Part shown: positions 1-6,506 of the stretch, piece after piece
Position numbering within the stretch: the first letter of the stretch is position 1
How the letters are laid out: every line of letters starts with the position of its first letter
NCBI GenBank assembly: GCA_934621705.1
Contig: CAKTUP010000066.1
Span: 1 to 11,156 of the forward strand
Direction: 5' to 3'
DNA: 11,156 nucleotides
Origin: an uncultured Petrimonas sp.
GTDB lineage: Bacteria; Bacteroidota; Bacteroidia; Bacteroidales; Dysgonomonadaceae
Made by a program: the position numbers and the translations under genes
The notes under the pieces: model-generated
What the model was told of the DNA's origin: nothing
Database searches by the model: none
Seen by the model: only the letters and a program-made list of their open reading frames with translations

Positions 1-795
1 GCCCACTGCCAGCAACACATCGGTGGGAATATAACCGTAATTTTCGGGAGCATCTAATTTCAACGTTTCCACATTTTTAATAAGCTTTTTCAGCGTATCG
101 ATGCTTTCTTTGTTGTCTGCTAAATTTCCCGAAAGGATCAGCAAATCGGAATTTTGGTCTAACTGTTGTTTTTCCCACACGTTTACTATATTGTATAACG
201 CGTCAAACTTGTCGTTGTTCAAATATGCGTTGGACGACAATAATTTATCGCCCGAAAAACATGTTACGGAAACCAGGTTGTCGTGAAAATCAACAAAACA
301 CCGGTTTTGTCCGTTTTCCACTCTGTGTGTTGAGAAAAAGGGAAGAAGATGACTTTTATAGCTGAAGAATGAAGGATTCCACAGGTTTCTGCTCAGGAAC
401 GAGTAAATTTCTTCGTCCACATCAAAAAGAACATGACAGAAACTCTCGGCAACGTGATTACTCAGCACTTTTCCGCTGTTTCCGTGAAAGTTAAAGGCAA
501 AAATATCGTTGCCTATGGCCTTGTCGAAATAAGCGTGGGGAACTGTGGTAAACCTTGGAGAAACAACCGTAACCAACGTTTTTCGGAAAGGGTGCGTGAA
601 AAAGTTTACTTCGAAAAAAGTTTTTTTAATGTTTTCGATTGCCGGCAGGTTCTTGCTGAAAACAGTTGAATGGTAATGAAAAATAGATTTGTCGGACGGC
701 GAAAATATACAAAAAGAAAATCCATCCGGCGTTAGCCGAATGGATAAAATATACTTTTCGGATTGAGCTAAATCAATATTTTCCGGTAAAAACAT
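1..795 (-). CDS. DUF3822-type protein, C-terminus cut by window edge
   Basis: An open leftward frame of 265 codons runs from an ATG at 795 to the left edge with no stop, so the C-terminus lies outside. The N-terminus contains YILSIRLTPDGFSFCIF, which I recognise as the opening of the Bacteroidota DUF3822 family. Later segments include FDVDEEIYSFL and LLILSGNLADN. Members of this family are thought to have an actin-like ATPase fold (recalled, not checked), and the function is unknown. The gene starts 27 nt after the stop of the membrane-protein gene on the same strand, so the two are probably co-transcribed. In related genomes the next gene leftward is often rsmD, which would lie beyond the window. 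No transmembrane segment is seen, so it is probably cytoplasmic. The reading frame is very likely real; the family name is fairly sure. Confidence 0.8.
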   Translation of the reverse strand, partial: MFLPENIDLAQSEKYILSIRLTPDGFSFCIFSPSDKSIFHYHSTVFSKNLPAIENIKKTFFEVNFFTHPFRKTLVTVVSPRFTTVPHAYFDKAIGNDIFAFNFHGNSGKVLSNHVAESFCHVLFDVDEEIYSFLSRNLWNPSFFSYKSHLLPFFSTHRVENGQNRCFVDFHDNLVSVTCFSGDKLLSSNAYLNNDKFDALYNIVNVWEKQQLDQNSDLLILSGNLADNKESIDTLKKLIKNVETLKLDAPENYGYIPTDVLLAVG

Positions 796-822
796 AACTT
801 GCGCAGTATTTACTGCCGACAA

Positions 823-1524
823 TTATTCCCAGTTACCGGCGTTATTGTTAGCAACTTGAAGTGAGCCTACCATCATACCCGGATATCTGTCGCCCGGACG
901 ATCCAGAACTTCCTGAATTTTCTGACCCACTAGTTTTCTATCCAGATCGTTCAAATAAGCAGAATAAGGAGTTTTCGCTTCAAAAACCTGTATCGGATAC
1001 CCCGAGGCAGTAGTTAGAGAATCCACCGCCATTTCAAATTTAACACCTCCGCCAAAAGGAACGAAGGCCAATGAATCGGGATTGATTCTTCTGTTCGGGA
1101 AAAGTACTTCGGCAGCAGGAGCATAGATAGAGTCACGCATAAGCTGAGGAGCATTTTTGCTTTCATCCCACAAGCCTGCAGCACGGATCGCTTTTTCGTC
1201 TCCGGTGCGGATAATGCTCATTGCTTTTGCTTCGGTCATTCCGGCTTCCAATTGCGCTTCGGTAAGATCACCCGATCTGGCGATTGAAGCCACTCTGCCG
1301 GTTTTGATAAAGTCGGCCAGTTCGTTGAAGTCAGTGGCGTATGAACCTTTCTGCGTACGATAAGCAACCTGCGTGGTGCGTATATCAACCAAACGTTGAA
1401 TTACTGCTTTGTCGCGGCGATCTACTTCCTTATTAAAACGTTCCATTCCTTGGATACTTTCCCAGCTAAGGTAGCCCAAAAGAATTATGGCTGCTACTAA
1501 AAGCACTCTTACTACAACTTTCAT
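823..1524 (-). CDS. Membrane-anchored conserved protein of unknown function
   Basis: This 233-residue protein has one hydrophobic segment at about residues 3-20, after only Met-Lys, and no lipobox cysteine. It is therefore probably held in the inner membrane by its N-terminus with the rest in the periplasm. Residues about 22-50 are charged and helical (MERFNKEVDRRDKAVIQRL). They are followed by AYRTQKGSYATDFNELADF, which resembles the 'tyrosine, glycine-tyrosine, leucine' stretch of pseudopilins and periplasmic pilin-like proteins; this is my inference from pattern only. The rest is hydrophilic with no recognised catalytic motif. It lies directly upstream of the DUF3822-type gene in a probable operon and is transcribed away from the helicase gene. 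I do not recognise a named family. Confidence 0.85.
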   Translation of the reverse strand: MKVVVRVLLVAAIILLGYLSWESIQGMERFNKEVDRRDKAVIQRLVDIRTTQVAYRTQKGSYATDFNELADFIKTGRVASIARSGDLTEAQLEAGMTEAKAMSIIRTGDEKAIRAAGLWDESKNAPQLMRDSIYAPAAEVLFPNRRINPDSLAFVPFGGGVKFEMAVDSLTTASGYPIQVFEAKTPYSAYLNDLDRKLVGQKIQEVLDRPGDRYPGMMVGSLQVANNNAGNWE

Positions 1525-1585
1525 GGATGTTCGTTTTTTAAATTTTTTATTGAGTTTTAATTTTTATATTTTTGATTTTAGAGTA

Positions 1586-1593
1586 CAAATTTA
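1586..1593 (-). promoter_or_regulatory. Possible -7 box for the membrane-protein/DUF3822 operon
   Basis: Read on the minus strand this is TAAATTTG, a full match to the Bacteroidota -7 consensus TAnnTTTG, about 60 nt before the ATG at 1524. No TTTG is seen 19-21 nt further upstream, so the -33 half is missing or degenerate. The rest of the 119-nt divergent gap (1525-1643) is very AT-rich. On the plus strand it holds only a weaker box, TACATTTA at 1615-1622, which might serve the helicase gene. Confidence 0.4.
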
Positions 1594-1643
1594 GAAAAAG
1601 AATAATAAATGTGCTACATTTACGGCAAAAATAACTCAAAAAA

Positions 1644-3068
1644 ATGATTAATCGGTACTTTATCGAGAAAATCACCGAAAATTTCTCTTTCGATTTTACT
1701 GCCGATCAACGCTCTGCGATTGCAAAGATAGTTGATTTTCTTTACTCGCGAACAAATAATCAGGTCTTTTTGCTGAAAGGATACGCAGGAACCGGAAAAT
1801 CTTCGCTTATCGGTAGCCTGGTTAAGACAATGTCGCAATTCAATCAGAAAACCGTTTTGCTGGCGCCTACCGGACGCGCGGCGAAAGTCTTTTCGGCGTA
1901 TGCCGATCAGCCCGCGTTTACCATTCACAAGAAAATTTACCGGATGGATAAGTTTACGGAAGGCCCGGGGAATTTTTCGTTAGCGGAGAACAAGCATAAA
2001 CATACGCTGTTTTTGGTGGACGAAGCATCGATGATCAGCAACGATAACGGCGAGTTCTCCATTTTTGGCTCGGGGCGTCTGCTTGATGATTTGATGGAAT
2101 ATGTTTACACGGGCGAGGGAAACCGATTACTGCTCATCGGCGATACCGCTCAGCTACCACCCGTGCAGCAGGAATTCAGCCCGGCGCTCGACGAAAAAAC
2201 GATAGAATCTTTCTTCTTCGAAGTCATTTCCTGCACGCTAACCGAGATTGTGCGCCAATCGGAAAAATCGGGGATTTTAGTGAATGCAACCAAGTTACGA
2301 AATGCCCTGCAATACAACAATACCATCGATTTCCCGAAACTGAACGTTACCGCTTTTGACGATGTGAAAAAGATAACCGGAAACGAACTTATCGATGCAA
2401 TTTCTACGGCTTATAATCGTGACGGCGTGGAAGAAACCATCGTGATCTCGCGCTCCAACAAACGGGTAAACGCCTACAATATGGGCATCCGCAATACGGT
2501 GCTATATCGCGAGGAAGAACTCTCGACAGGCGATTTGCTGATGATTACCAAAAACAACTACCATTGGGCAAACGATATCGAAAATATCGATTTCTTAGCC
2601 AACGGCGAGTTTGTGGAAGTGGTTCGCGTGCGGCGTCAGGAAACGATGTACGGTTTCAGGTTTTGCACTGTGTTGCTTCGCCACAACGATTTCGGTGTGG
2701 AATTTGAAGCGAAAATCAATCTCGACAGCCTTCACACCGAAGTCCCGGGTTTGACGCGCCAGCAAAACGATCAACTTTTCACCGCCGTTATGGAAGACTA
2801 CGCCGATATTTCGCGCAGAGGCGACCGGTACAAAAAAGTGAAGGAAAATCCGTATTTCAACGCCTTGCTCGTTAAGTACGGCTATGCCGTTACGGCGCAC
2901 AAAGCGCAGGGCGGAGAGTGGAAAAACGTGTTTTTGGATATCGGCTATGTCAACGAATCGTACATGGGCGATAATTTCTACCGCTGGCTTTACACTTCAA
3001 TAACAAGAAGTTCGCAAATGTTATATCTTGTGAATTTACCGAACGATTTTATCGAACAAAACAAATAA
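1644..3068 (+). CDS. RecD-like superfamily 1 DNA helicase (AAA family ATPase)
   Basis: This 474-residue cytoplasmic protein carries the ordered motifs of a RecD/UvrD-type superfamily 1 helicase. Walker A is GYAGTGKS at residues 46-53, motif Ia is APTGRAAKV at 74-82, Walker B is DEASM at 126-130, and motif III is GDTAQLPPV at 166-174. A motif IV-like TEIVRQ is at 200-205. The C-terminal TAHKAQGGEW (417-426) and YTSITRS (450-456) match the UvrD_C_2-type motifs V and VI. It should use ATP to move along or unwind DNA. It is much shorter than RecD or RecD2 because it lacks their extra N-terminal domains. Standalone helicases of this size are common in Bacteroidota; the exact repair role is unknown. 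No recB or recC is nearby, so it is not RecD of a RecBCD complex. The ATG start is 119 nt from the divergent gene's start. Confidence 0.92.
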   Translation: MINRYFIEKITENFSFDFTADQRSAIAKIVDFLYSRTNNQVFLLKGYAGTGKSSLIGSLVKTMSQFNQKTVLLAPTGRAAKVFSAYADQPAFTIHKKIYRMDKFTEGPGNFSLAENKHKHTLFLVDEASMISNDNGEFSIFGSGRLLDDLMEYVYTGEGNRLLLIGDTAQLPPVQQEFSPALDEKTIESFFFEVISCTLTEIVRQSEKSGILVNATKLRNALQYNNTIDFPKLNVTAFDDVKKITGNELIDAISTAYNRDGVEETIVISRSNKRVNAYNMGIRNTVLYREEELSTGDLLMITKNNYHWANDIENIDFLANGEFVEVVRVRRQETMYGFRFCTVLLRHNDFGVEFEAKINLDSLHTEVPGLTRQQNDQLFTAVMEDYADISRRGDRYKKVKENPYFNALLVKYGYAVTAHKAQGGEWKNVFLDIGYVNESYMGDNFYRWLYTSITRSSQMLYLVNLPNDFIEQNK

Positions 3069-3072
3069 TTAC

Positions 3073-3080
3073 TACTTTTG
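3073..3080 (+). promoter_or_regulatory. Probable -7 box for the gene at 3144
   Basis: TACTTTTG is an exact match to TAnnTTTG. It lies 5 nt after the helicase stop and about 64 nt before the TTG start at 3144. No convincing TTTG -33 box is seen at 19-21 nt spacing. If used, transcription would begin near 3087, so the transcript would open at the hairpins of 3083-3117. Confidence 0.5.
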
Positions 3081-3082
3081 TG

Positions 3083-3117
3083 CCGATAAAGTATCGGTAT
3101 CAGTCGGTTCCAAACCG
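3083..3117 (+). other. Two adjacent small hairpins in the leader of the gene at 3144
   Basis: The first hairpin is ccgata/tatcgg (3083-3088 with 3092-3097), a 6-bp perfect stem with a 3-nt loop. The second is cggtt/aaccg (3105-3109 with 3113-3117), a 5-bp perfect stem with a 3-nt loop. Neither is followed by a run of T, so they are not typical terminators. They could protect the 5' end of the mRNA, mark the 3' end of the helicase mRNA, or be chance. Confidence 0.4.
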
Positions 3118-3143
3118 GCAGGTGCTTAATATGAAAAGAAGTT

Positions 3144-3920
3144 TTGGAAAAGAAAAACGAATATATCGACAAACTGCTTCAACACTTGCAAAGCCTTGAA
3201 GCAAAGGTTTCGGCCATTAAAAAAGAAGAAACGGTTTCTTTCTCCTTTTTTCGCGACGCGTTTCAAAGAGGGCAGGAGGTAATGAGCCTGCTTCACGAAC
3301 TGGAAATGCTTCAGATAGAAGATATGAAGCGGCAGATGGAAAAACTGGTGTTTTTTCTCTCGGAAACCGAAAATCGAAAATCGGTTGAAGAAACGAAACC
3401 GATTGATTATGAGGAAAAAAGCATTGAAACGGTAATTAACGAACCTGAAGAAATTATCGACGTTGAAGAGCAGGTTTTTTCGGAAGAAACCGAAAAGATC
3501 GTAGAGGAAGAGAAAATTGTCCGCAGAAACGCTTATGCCGACGGCATTGCCTTGCCCACGTACACCAATCCCAGAAATATAGAGCCGAAAAAAGAAGAAG
3601 TTGTTGTTGAAGAAATTTCTGTGGTGAGTGAGGTTGAGGCTGATGAGGAAAAGCCGATAATTCGGTCGGTAAACGACATTATCAAGGCACCGCCGGCGAA
3701 ATTGGATGTGAAACGCAGCCTGAGCCTGAACGATCGTTTTTATTACCAGCGCGAATTATTCGATAACGATCGCGAAGCGATGAACTCGATGATGCTCCGG
3801 CTCAACGCTTTCGACAATTACGCGGATACGGAGCGGTATTTGCGGGAGAATACATCGTGGGATTTTAAAGATGAGAGAGTGAAAAGTTTTTTGGAACTTT
3901 TGAAAAAAGGTTTCGAGTAA
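3144..3920 (+). CDS. Acidic conserved Bacteroidales protein of unknown function
   Basis: This 258-residue soluble protein falls into three parts. Residues 1-75 are helical and probably coiled coil. Residues about 80-170 are a low-complexity, glutamate-rich stretch with many EE and EK pairs, probably unstructured. Residues about 178-256 are a compact conserved-looking C-terminal segment with LSLNDRFYYQRELF, MMLRLNAF and YLRENTSWDF. I have seen this C-terminal pattern in Bacteroidales proteins of unknown function but cannot name a family. The start is TTG at 3144: an in-frame TGA at 3132-3134 excludes anything further upstream, and the ATG at 3131 is in another frame. A purine-rich GAAAAGAAG just before it could act as a ribosome site. 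It follows the helicase gene by 75 nt and precedes rsmI. No signal peptide or membrane segment is seen. Confidence 0.85.
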   Translation: MEKKNEYIDKLLQHLQSLEAKVSAIKKEETVSFSFFRDAFQRGQEVMSLLHELEMLQIEDMKRQMEKLVFFLSETENRKSVEETKPIDYEEKSIETVINEPEEIIDVEEQVFSEETEKIVEEEKIVRRNAYADGIALPTYTNPRNIEPKKEEVVVEEISVVSEVEADEEKPIIRSVNDIIKAPPAKLDVKRSLSLNDRFYYQRELFDNDREAMNSMMLRLNAFDNYADTERYLRENTSWDFKDERVKSFLELLKKGFE

Positions 3921-3937
3921 AGGTAATTCGCTTCGCG

Positions 3938-4024
3938 TTATTCAATTGTTATTTGCTCACTTCGTGCACGTAATTAATCGTGGTGGTAAATTATTCAACG
4001 CCACAACCAATAACTATTGAATTA
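3938..4024. repeat. Imperfect long inverted repeat in the gap before rsmI
   Basis: The arms are 3938-3953 (ttattcaattgttatt) and 4009-4024 (aataactattgaatta), which match as inverted copies at 14 of 16 positions across a 55-nt spacer. A further near-inverse of the left arm, gaataacaatag, sits at 4030-4041. The gap 3921-4056 also holds the phrases ttcgcttcgcg and ctcacttcgtgcac. It contains no gene. It could be a decayed small dispersed element or a structured untranslated region. Confidence 0.4.
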
Positions 4025-4056
4025 CAGCCGAATAACAATAGAGTCACAACTGGATT

Positions 4057-4725
4057 ATGGGCAAATTAATTGTGGTGCCGACCCCGATCGGAAATCTGGA
4101 AGACATAACGTTAAGAGCGATTAACGTGCTGAAAAATTGTGATTTGATTCTTGCGGAAGATACGCGCACGAGCGGATTTTTGCTGAAACATTTCGGCATT
4201 GAAACCCGTATGCAATCGCACCATAAGTTCAACGAGCATCAAACGGCAACACACGTTGCAGAACGGATAAAAGCGGGTGAAACCATCGCGCTGATTTCCG
4301 ACGCCGGCACGCCGGCCATTTCCGACCCGGGATTTCTGCTCGTGAGAGCTTGCGTGCAAGAAGGTGTTGAGGTGGAGTGTTTGCCCGGAGCCACGGCTTT
4401 TGTGCCGGCGCTGGTGATGTCGGGGCTGCCCAACGATCGGTTTTGTTTCGAAGGCTTTTTGCCGCAGAAAAAAGGCCGCCAAACCCGGTTGAAAGAACTT
4501 TCGGAAGAATCGCGGACGATGGTTTTTTACGAATCGCCTTATCGGGTAGTAAAAACGCTCACGCAACTGTCCGAGTTTCTGGGAGAAAGCAGAAATGCTT
4601 CCGTATCGCGCGAGATATCCAAAATGTTCGAAGAAACCGTTCGCGGAACCCTATCAGAACTCACAACACATTTTACTGCCAACGAACCCAAAGGCGAATT
4701 TGTGATAATAGTAGAAGGAAAATAA
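4057..4725 (+). CDS. rsmI: 16S rRNA (cytidine-1402-2'-O)-methyltransferase RsmI
   Basis: RsmI uses S-adenosylmethionine to methylate the ribose 2'-OH of cytidine 1402 in the decoding centre of 16S rRNA, acting on the small subunit in the cytoplasm. The 222-residue protein has the family's signature order. VVPTPIGNLEDIT is at 6-18, LAEDTR at 32-37, and the glycine-rich SAM-binding stretch LISDAGTPAISDPG at 79-92. CLPGATA is at 108-114, GFLPQKKG at 133-140, FYESPYR at 157-163, and the C-terminal REISKMFEE at 185-193. This is a tetrapyrrole-methylase fold. The length is at the short end for RsmI; many members have a C-terminal extension of some 50 residues that is absent here, as I believe is usual in Bacteroidota. 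The ATG at 4057 sits immediately before the conserved N-terminus. Upstream is the structured 136-nt gap. Confidence 0.95.
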   Translation: MGKLIVVPTPIGNLEDITLRAINVLKNCDLILAEDTRTSGFLLKHFGIETRMQSHHKFNEHQTATHVAERIKAGETIALISDAGTPAISDPGFLLVRACVQEGVEVECLPGATAFVPALVMSGLPNDRFCFEGFLPQKKGRQTRLKELSEESRTMVFYESPYRVVKTLTQLSEFLGESRNASVSREISKMFEETVRGTLSELTTHFTANEPKGEFVIIVEGK

Positions 4726-4735
4726 AAATAATAAT

Positions 4736-4766
4736 AGTTCTGAGTTATCAGTTCAGAGTTCTGAGT
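4736..4766. repeat. Three short near-identical direct repeats after rsmI
   Basis: agttctgagt occurs at 4736-4745 and again at 4757-4766, with a one-mismatch copy agttcagagt at 4750-4759. The gap 4726-4844 holds this repeat and then an AT-rich leader before the lipoprotein gene. No TAnnTTTG box and no clear terminator are seen there. Confidence 0.45.
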
Positions 4767-4844
4767 AATTCAGGGCTTTACCCCGTCAACCCCAAACATT
4801 TTTGAACTAAAATCGTTTAATATAAACAAATAAGAAATTGAATT

Positions 4845-5711
4845 ATGAAAAAAGTATTCATTTTATTACTCGGTGCCGGAATTTTATTTTCTTGCACTAA
4901 TTTGGGAAAGAAACCCACCGAAACCGACGAATACAAGCAACTGCAGGCCGAACGTGATTCATTGGCCGCGGTTTTGAAAACATCGGATGCCGAAACGCAG
5001 GAAATGATGGCTGTGATCAGCGAAGTGGAAGCCAATTTCGATAAAATACGCGAAGCGGAGAAATACATATCCACGCAGTCTGCACAAGGCGGAGAAATGA
5101 GCCAGACTACCAAGAAAAGGGTAAACGACAATTTCCAGATGATCCAGGAGATTTTGAAACGAAACAAAGCGCAACTGGCCGATCTTAACAAAAAATACGC
5201 CGGAAGCAGCAAGCAGGTGGCATCGATGCAAACCACCATCGACCGGTTGAACCGCGAAATGCAGGAGAGCTCGGCCAGATTGGTTACGTTGCAGGGCGAA
5301 CTGGCCAAACGCGATGAAACCATTGCGCAGCTATCGAGCGACATAAGCGAATTGGCTCAACACGCCGAAGAGCAATCCACCACCATCAAAGAACAGGACA
5401 AATCGCTGCACACGGCGTATTACGTATTCGGCACCGCCAACGAACTGAAGGAACAAAAAATCCTTTCGGGCGGATTCCTGAAATCTACCAAAGTAATGCA
5501 GGACACGTTCAACAAAGATTATTTCCTGCAAATCGATGTTCGCAACGTTACTGAAATTCCGTTGTACGCACCAAAAGCCAAGCTTTGGTCAACCCATCCC
5601 GAAGGGACTTACGAATTTGTGAAAGGCGCCAACGATAATCTCACTTTCCAGATTACCGATACGCAACGGTTTTGGAGCCTCACCAAATATTTGATCATTG
5701 AGGTAAGTTAA
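4845..5711 (+). CDS. Coiled-coil lipoprotein of unknown function
   Basis: The 288-residue protein starts with MKK and a hydrophobic stretch ending in LFSC, so Cys17 is the likely lipidated residue after signal peptidase II cleavage. Residues about 28-185 are long heptad-rich helix (for example EYKQLQAERDSLAAVL and IDRLNREMQESSARL), predicting an extended coiled coil. From about 188 a compact C-terminal domain follows, starting LHTAYYVFGTANELKEQKI and ending in a beta-rich segment, FWSLTKYLIIEVS. It is probably attached to the outer membrane, facing the periplasm or the surface. Some Bacteroidota coiled-coil lipoproteins of this size are, as I recall, labelled collagen-binding adhesins; I cannot confirm that here. 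The HEPN gene starts only 13 nt after its stop, so they may share a transcript. Confidence 0.85.
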   Translation: MKKVFILLLGAGILFSCTNLGKKPTETDEYKQLQAERDSLAAVLKTSDAETQEMMAVISEVEANFDKIREAEKYISTQSAQGGEMSQTTKKRVNDNFQMIQEILKRNKAQLADLNKKYAGSSKQVASMQTTIDRLNREMQESSARLVTLQGELAKRDETIAQLSSDISELAQHAEEQSTTIKEQDKSLHTAYYVFGTANELKEQKILSGGFLKSTKVMQDTFNKDYFLQIDVRNVTEIPLYAPKAKLWSTHPEGTYEFVKGANDNLTFQITDTQRFWSLTKYLIIEVS

Positions 5712-5724
5712 GAAGTTTCCGGTT

Positions 5725-6105
5725 TTGATAAATATAGAAAAACAAACAGAATACTGGATTACAACCGCCGAGGACGATTTGGTAACGGCAGAAATCCTGA
5801 TGACTAAGAAAAGGCTTCTTCACAGTCTTTTCTTTTGTCACTTGACGATTGAAAAAGCCATTAAAGCTCATTTTGTAAAGCAAACAGGAGAATATGCACC
5901 TAAATCTCACAACTTGTTTTTCCTGAATGAAAAAGCGATGTTGAATTTCTCAGAAGATGAATACGTGTTTTTAGGCATTTTAATGAAATATCAATTGGAA
6001 GGCAGGTATCCCGATTACAATCCCGATGTACCTTCCATCGAAACTGTTCAAAATTATATTCAGCAAACCAAACAATTATTCGAATGGTTAAAAAAAACAT
6101 TATAG
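5725..6105 (+). CDS. HEPN-domain protein, partner of the downstream nucleotidyltransferase
   Basis: This 126-residue all-helical protein matches the PF05168-type HEPN pattern. It has EYWITTAEDDLVTAEILM at 9-26, the helix CHLTIEKAIKAHFVKQTG at 38-55, PKSHNLFFL at 59-67 and LEGRYPDY at 91-98. HEPN proteins paired with minimal nucleotidyltransferases act either as RNase toxins or as substrate-binding subunits. The RNase type needs an RX4-6H motif, and I see no arginine-histidine pair with that spacing here; Arg30-His33 is too close. A non-RNase role is therefore favoured. The start is TTG at 5725: an in-frame TAA at 5704-5706 blocks upstream starts, and the next ATG (codon 26) would remove the first helix. 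The downstream gene overlaps its end by 22 nt, indicating translational coupling. Confidence 0.85.
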   Translation: MINIEKQTEYWITTAEDDLVTAEILMTKKRLLHSLFFCHLTIEKAIKAHFVKQTGEYAPKSHNLFFLNEKAMLNFSEDEYVFLGILMKYQLEGRYPDYNPDVPSIETVQNYIQQTKQLFEWLKKTL

Positions 6106-6392
6106 AATCGGTGAAAAGTTATATTTCGCTGTTGAAATCGGAGGGAATTTCTGTAGATAAAGCATTTATATACGGAAGCCAGCTTACCGGCGATACTTCT
6201 GCCGTTAGCGATATTGATGTGATGATTGTAACAGACGAGGCTGGAGATGACTATACTACCGGAAAGATTTGGAGCTTGACGCGAATAATTAATGCGAAAA
6301 TAGAGCCTTTTGTGGTTTCGAAGAACAGATTTTATTCCGGTGACGATTCTCAACTTATTAATATCGTAAAAACAGCAGGATTAGAAGTTTAA
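6084..6392 (+). CDS. Minimal nucleotidyltransferase (MNT) domain protein
   Basis: The 102-residue protein is a lone DNA polymerase beta-like nucleotidyltransferase domain. The signature is GS at residues 31-32 (AFIYGSQLTG) followed by SDIDVMIV, giving the metal-binding pair Asp43 and Asp45. Glu74 in AKIEPFVV is a candidate third carboxylate. Such proteins transfer a nucleotide, usually AMP, to a small molecule or to a protein. In the MntA-HepT system the target is the HEPN toxin itself; in HI0073/HI0074-like pairs the two proteins form one enzyme with unknown substrate. All catalytic residues appear intact, so it is probably active. The ATG at 6084 lies inside the HEPN gene, whose stop is at 6103-6105. 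The HEPN-first order and tight overlap are typical of this module. The region reads slightly more AT-rich than the genes before it. Confidence 0.9.
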   Translation: MVKKNIIESVKSYISLLKSEGISVDKAFIYGSQLTGDTSAVSDIDVMIVTDEAGDDYTTGKIWSLTRIINAKIEPFVVSKNRFYSGDDSQLINIVKTAGLEV

Positions 6393-6466
6393 TACTTTTC
6401 GTCTTTTCGTTTGTGCGAATTTTTCATTTGAACGCTTTAAAGAATTATTTATACACCCGATAAAAT

Positions 6467-6494
6467 GTAGAGACGCGGCACGCCACGTCTCTAC
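6467..6494. repeat. 28-nt near-perfect palindrome (GTAGAGACG type)
   Basis: gtagagacg (6467-6475) pairs perfectly with cgtctctac (6486-6494). Inside, after one c/a mismatch, gg (6477-6478) can pair with cc (6483-6484) around a 4-nt loop. It ends 12 nt before the ATG of the nucleotidase gene. Palindromes beginning GTAGAGACG recur as dispersed intergenic repeats in some bacterial genomes (recalled, not checked), so this is probably one copy of a REP-like family. There is no T-run, so it is not a typical terminator. The remaining gap (6393-6506) is AT-rich and holds no gene. Confidence 0.65.
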
Positions 6495-6506
6495 TTAGTT
6501 TAAAAT

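Noticed and set aside
433..669. Plus-strand reading frame of 78 codons
   Set aside because: It lies antisense within the DUF3822-type gene, whose minus-strand frame is longer and has family-like sequence; the plus-strand peptide matches nothing recognisable.
1644..3068. RecD subunit of a RecBCD complex
   Set aside because: No recB or recC is nearby, and the protein is a short stand-alone helicase lacking the extra N-terminal domains of RecD/RecD2.
4377..4805. Plus-strand 142-codon frame overlapping the end of rsmI
   Set aside because: It is an alternate frame of rsmI, with an arginine-rich composition typical of frame shadows, and no motif.
4817..5344. Minus-strand 175-codon frame opposite the lipoprotein gene
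   Set aside because: It is rich in Ser, Leu and Cys, as expected from the complement of a coiled-coil gene, while the plus strand has a clear lipobox and heptads.
5725..6392. Calling HEPN-MNT a standard type VII toxin-antitoxin pair
   Set aside because: The HEPN protein lacks the RX4-6H RNase motif and the RX4HXY site, so a toxin role is not supported by the sequence.
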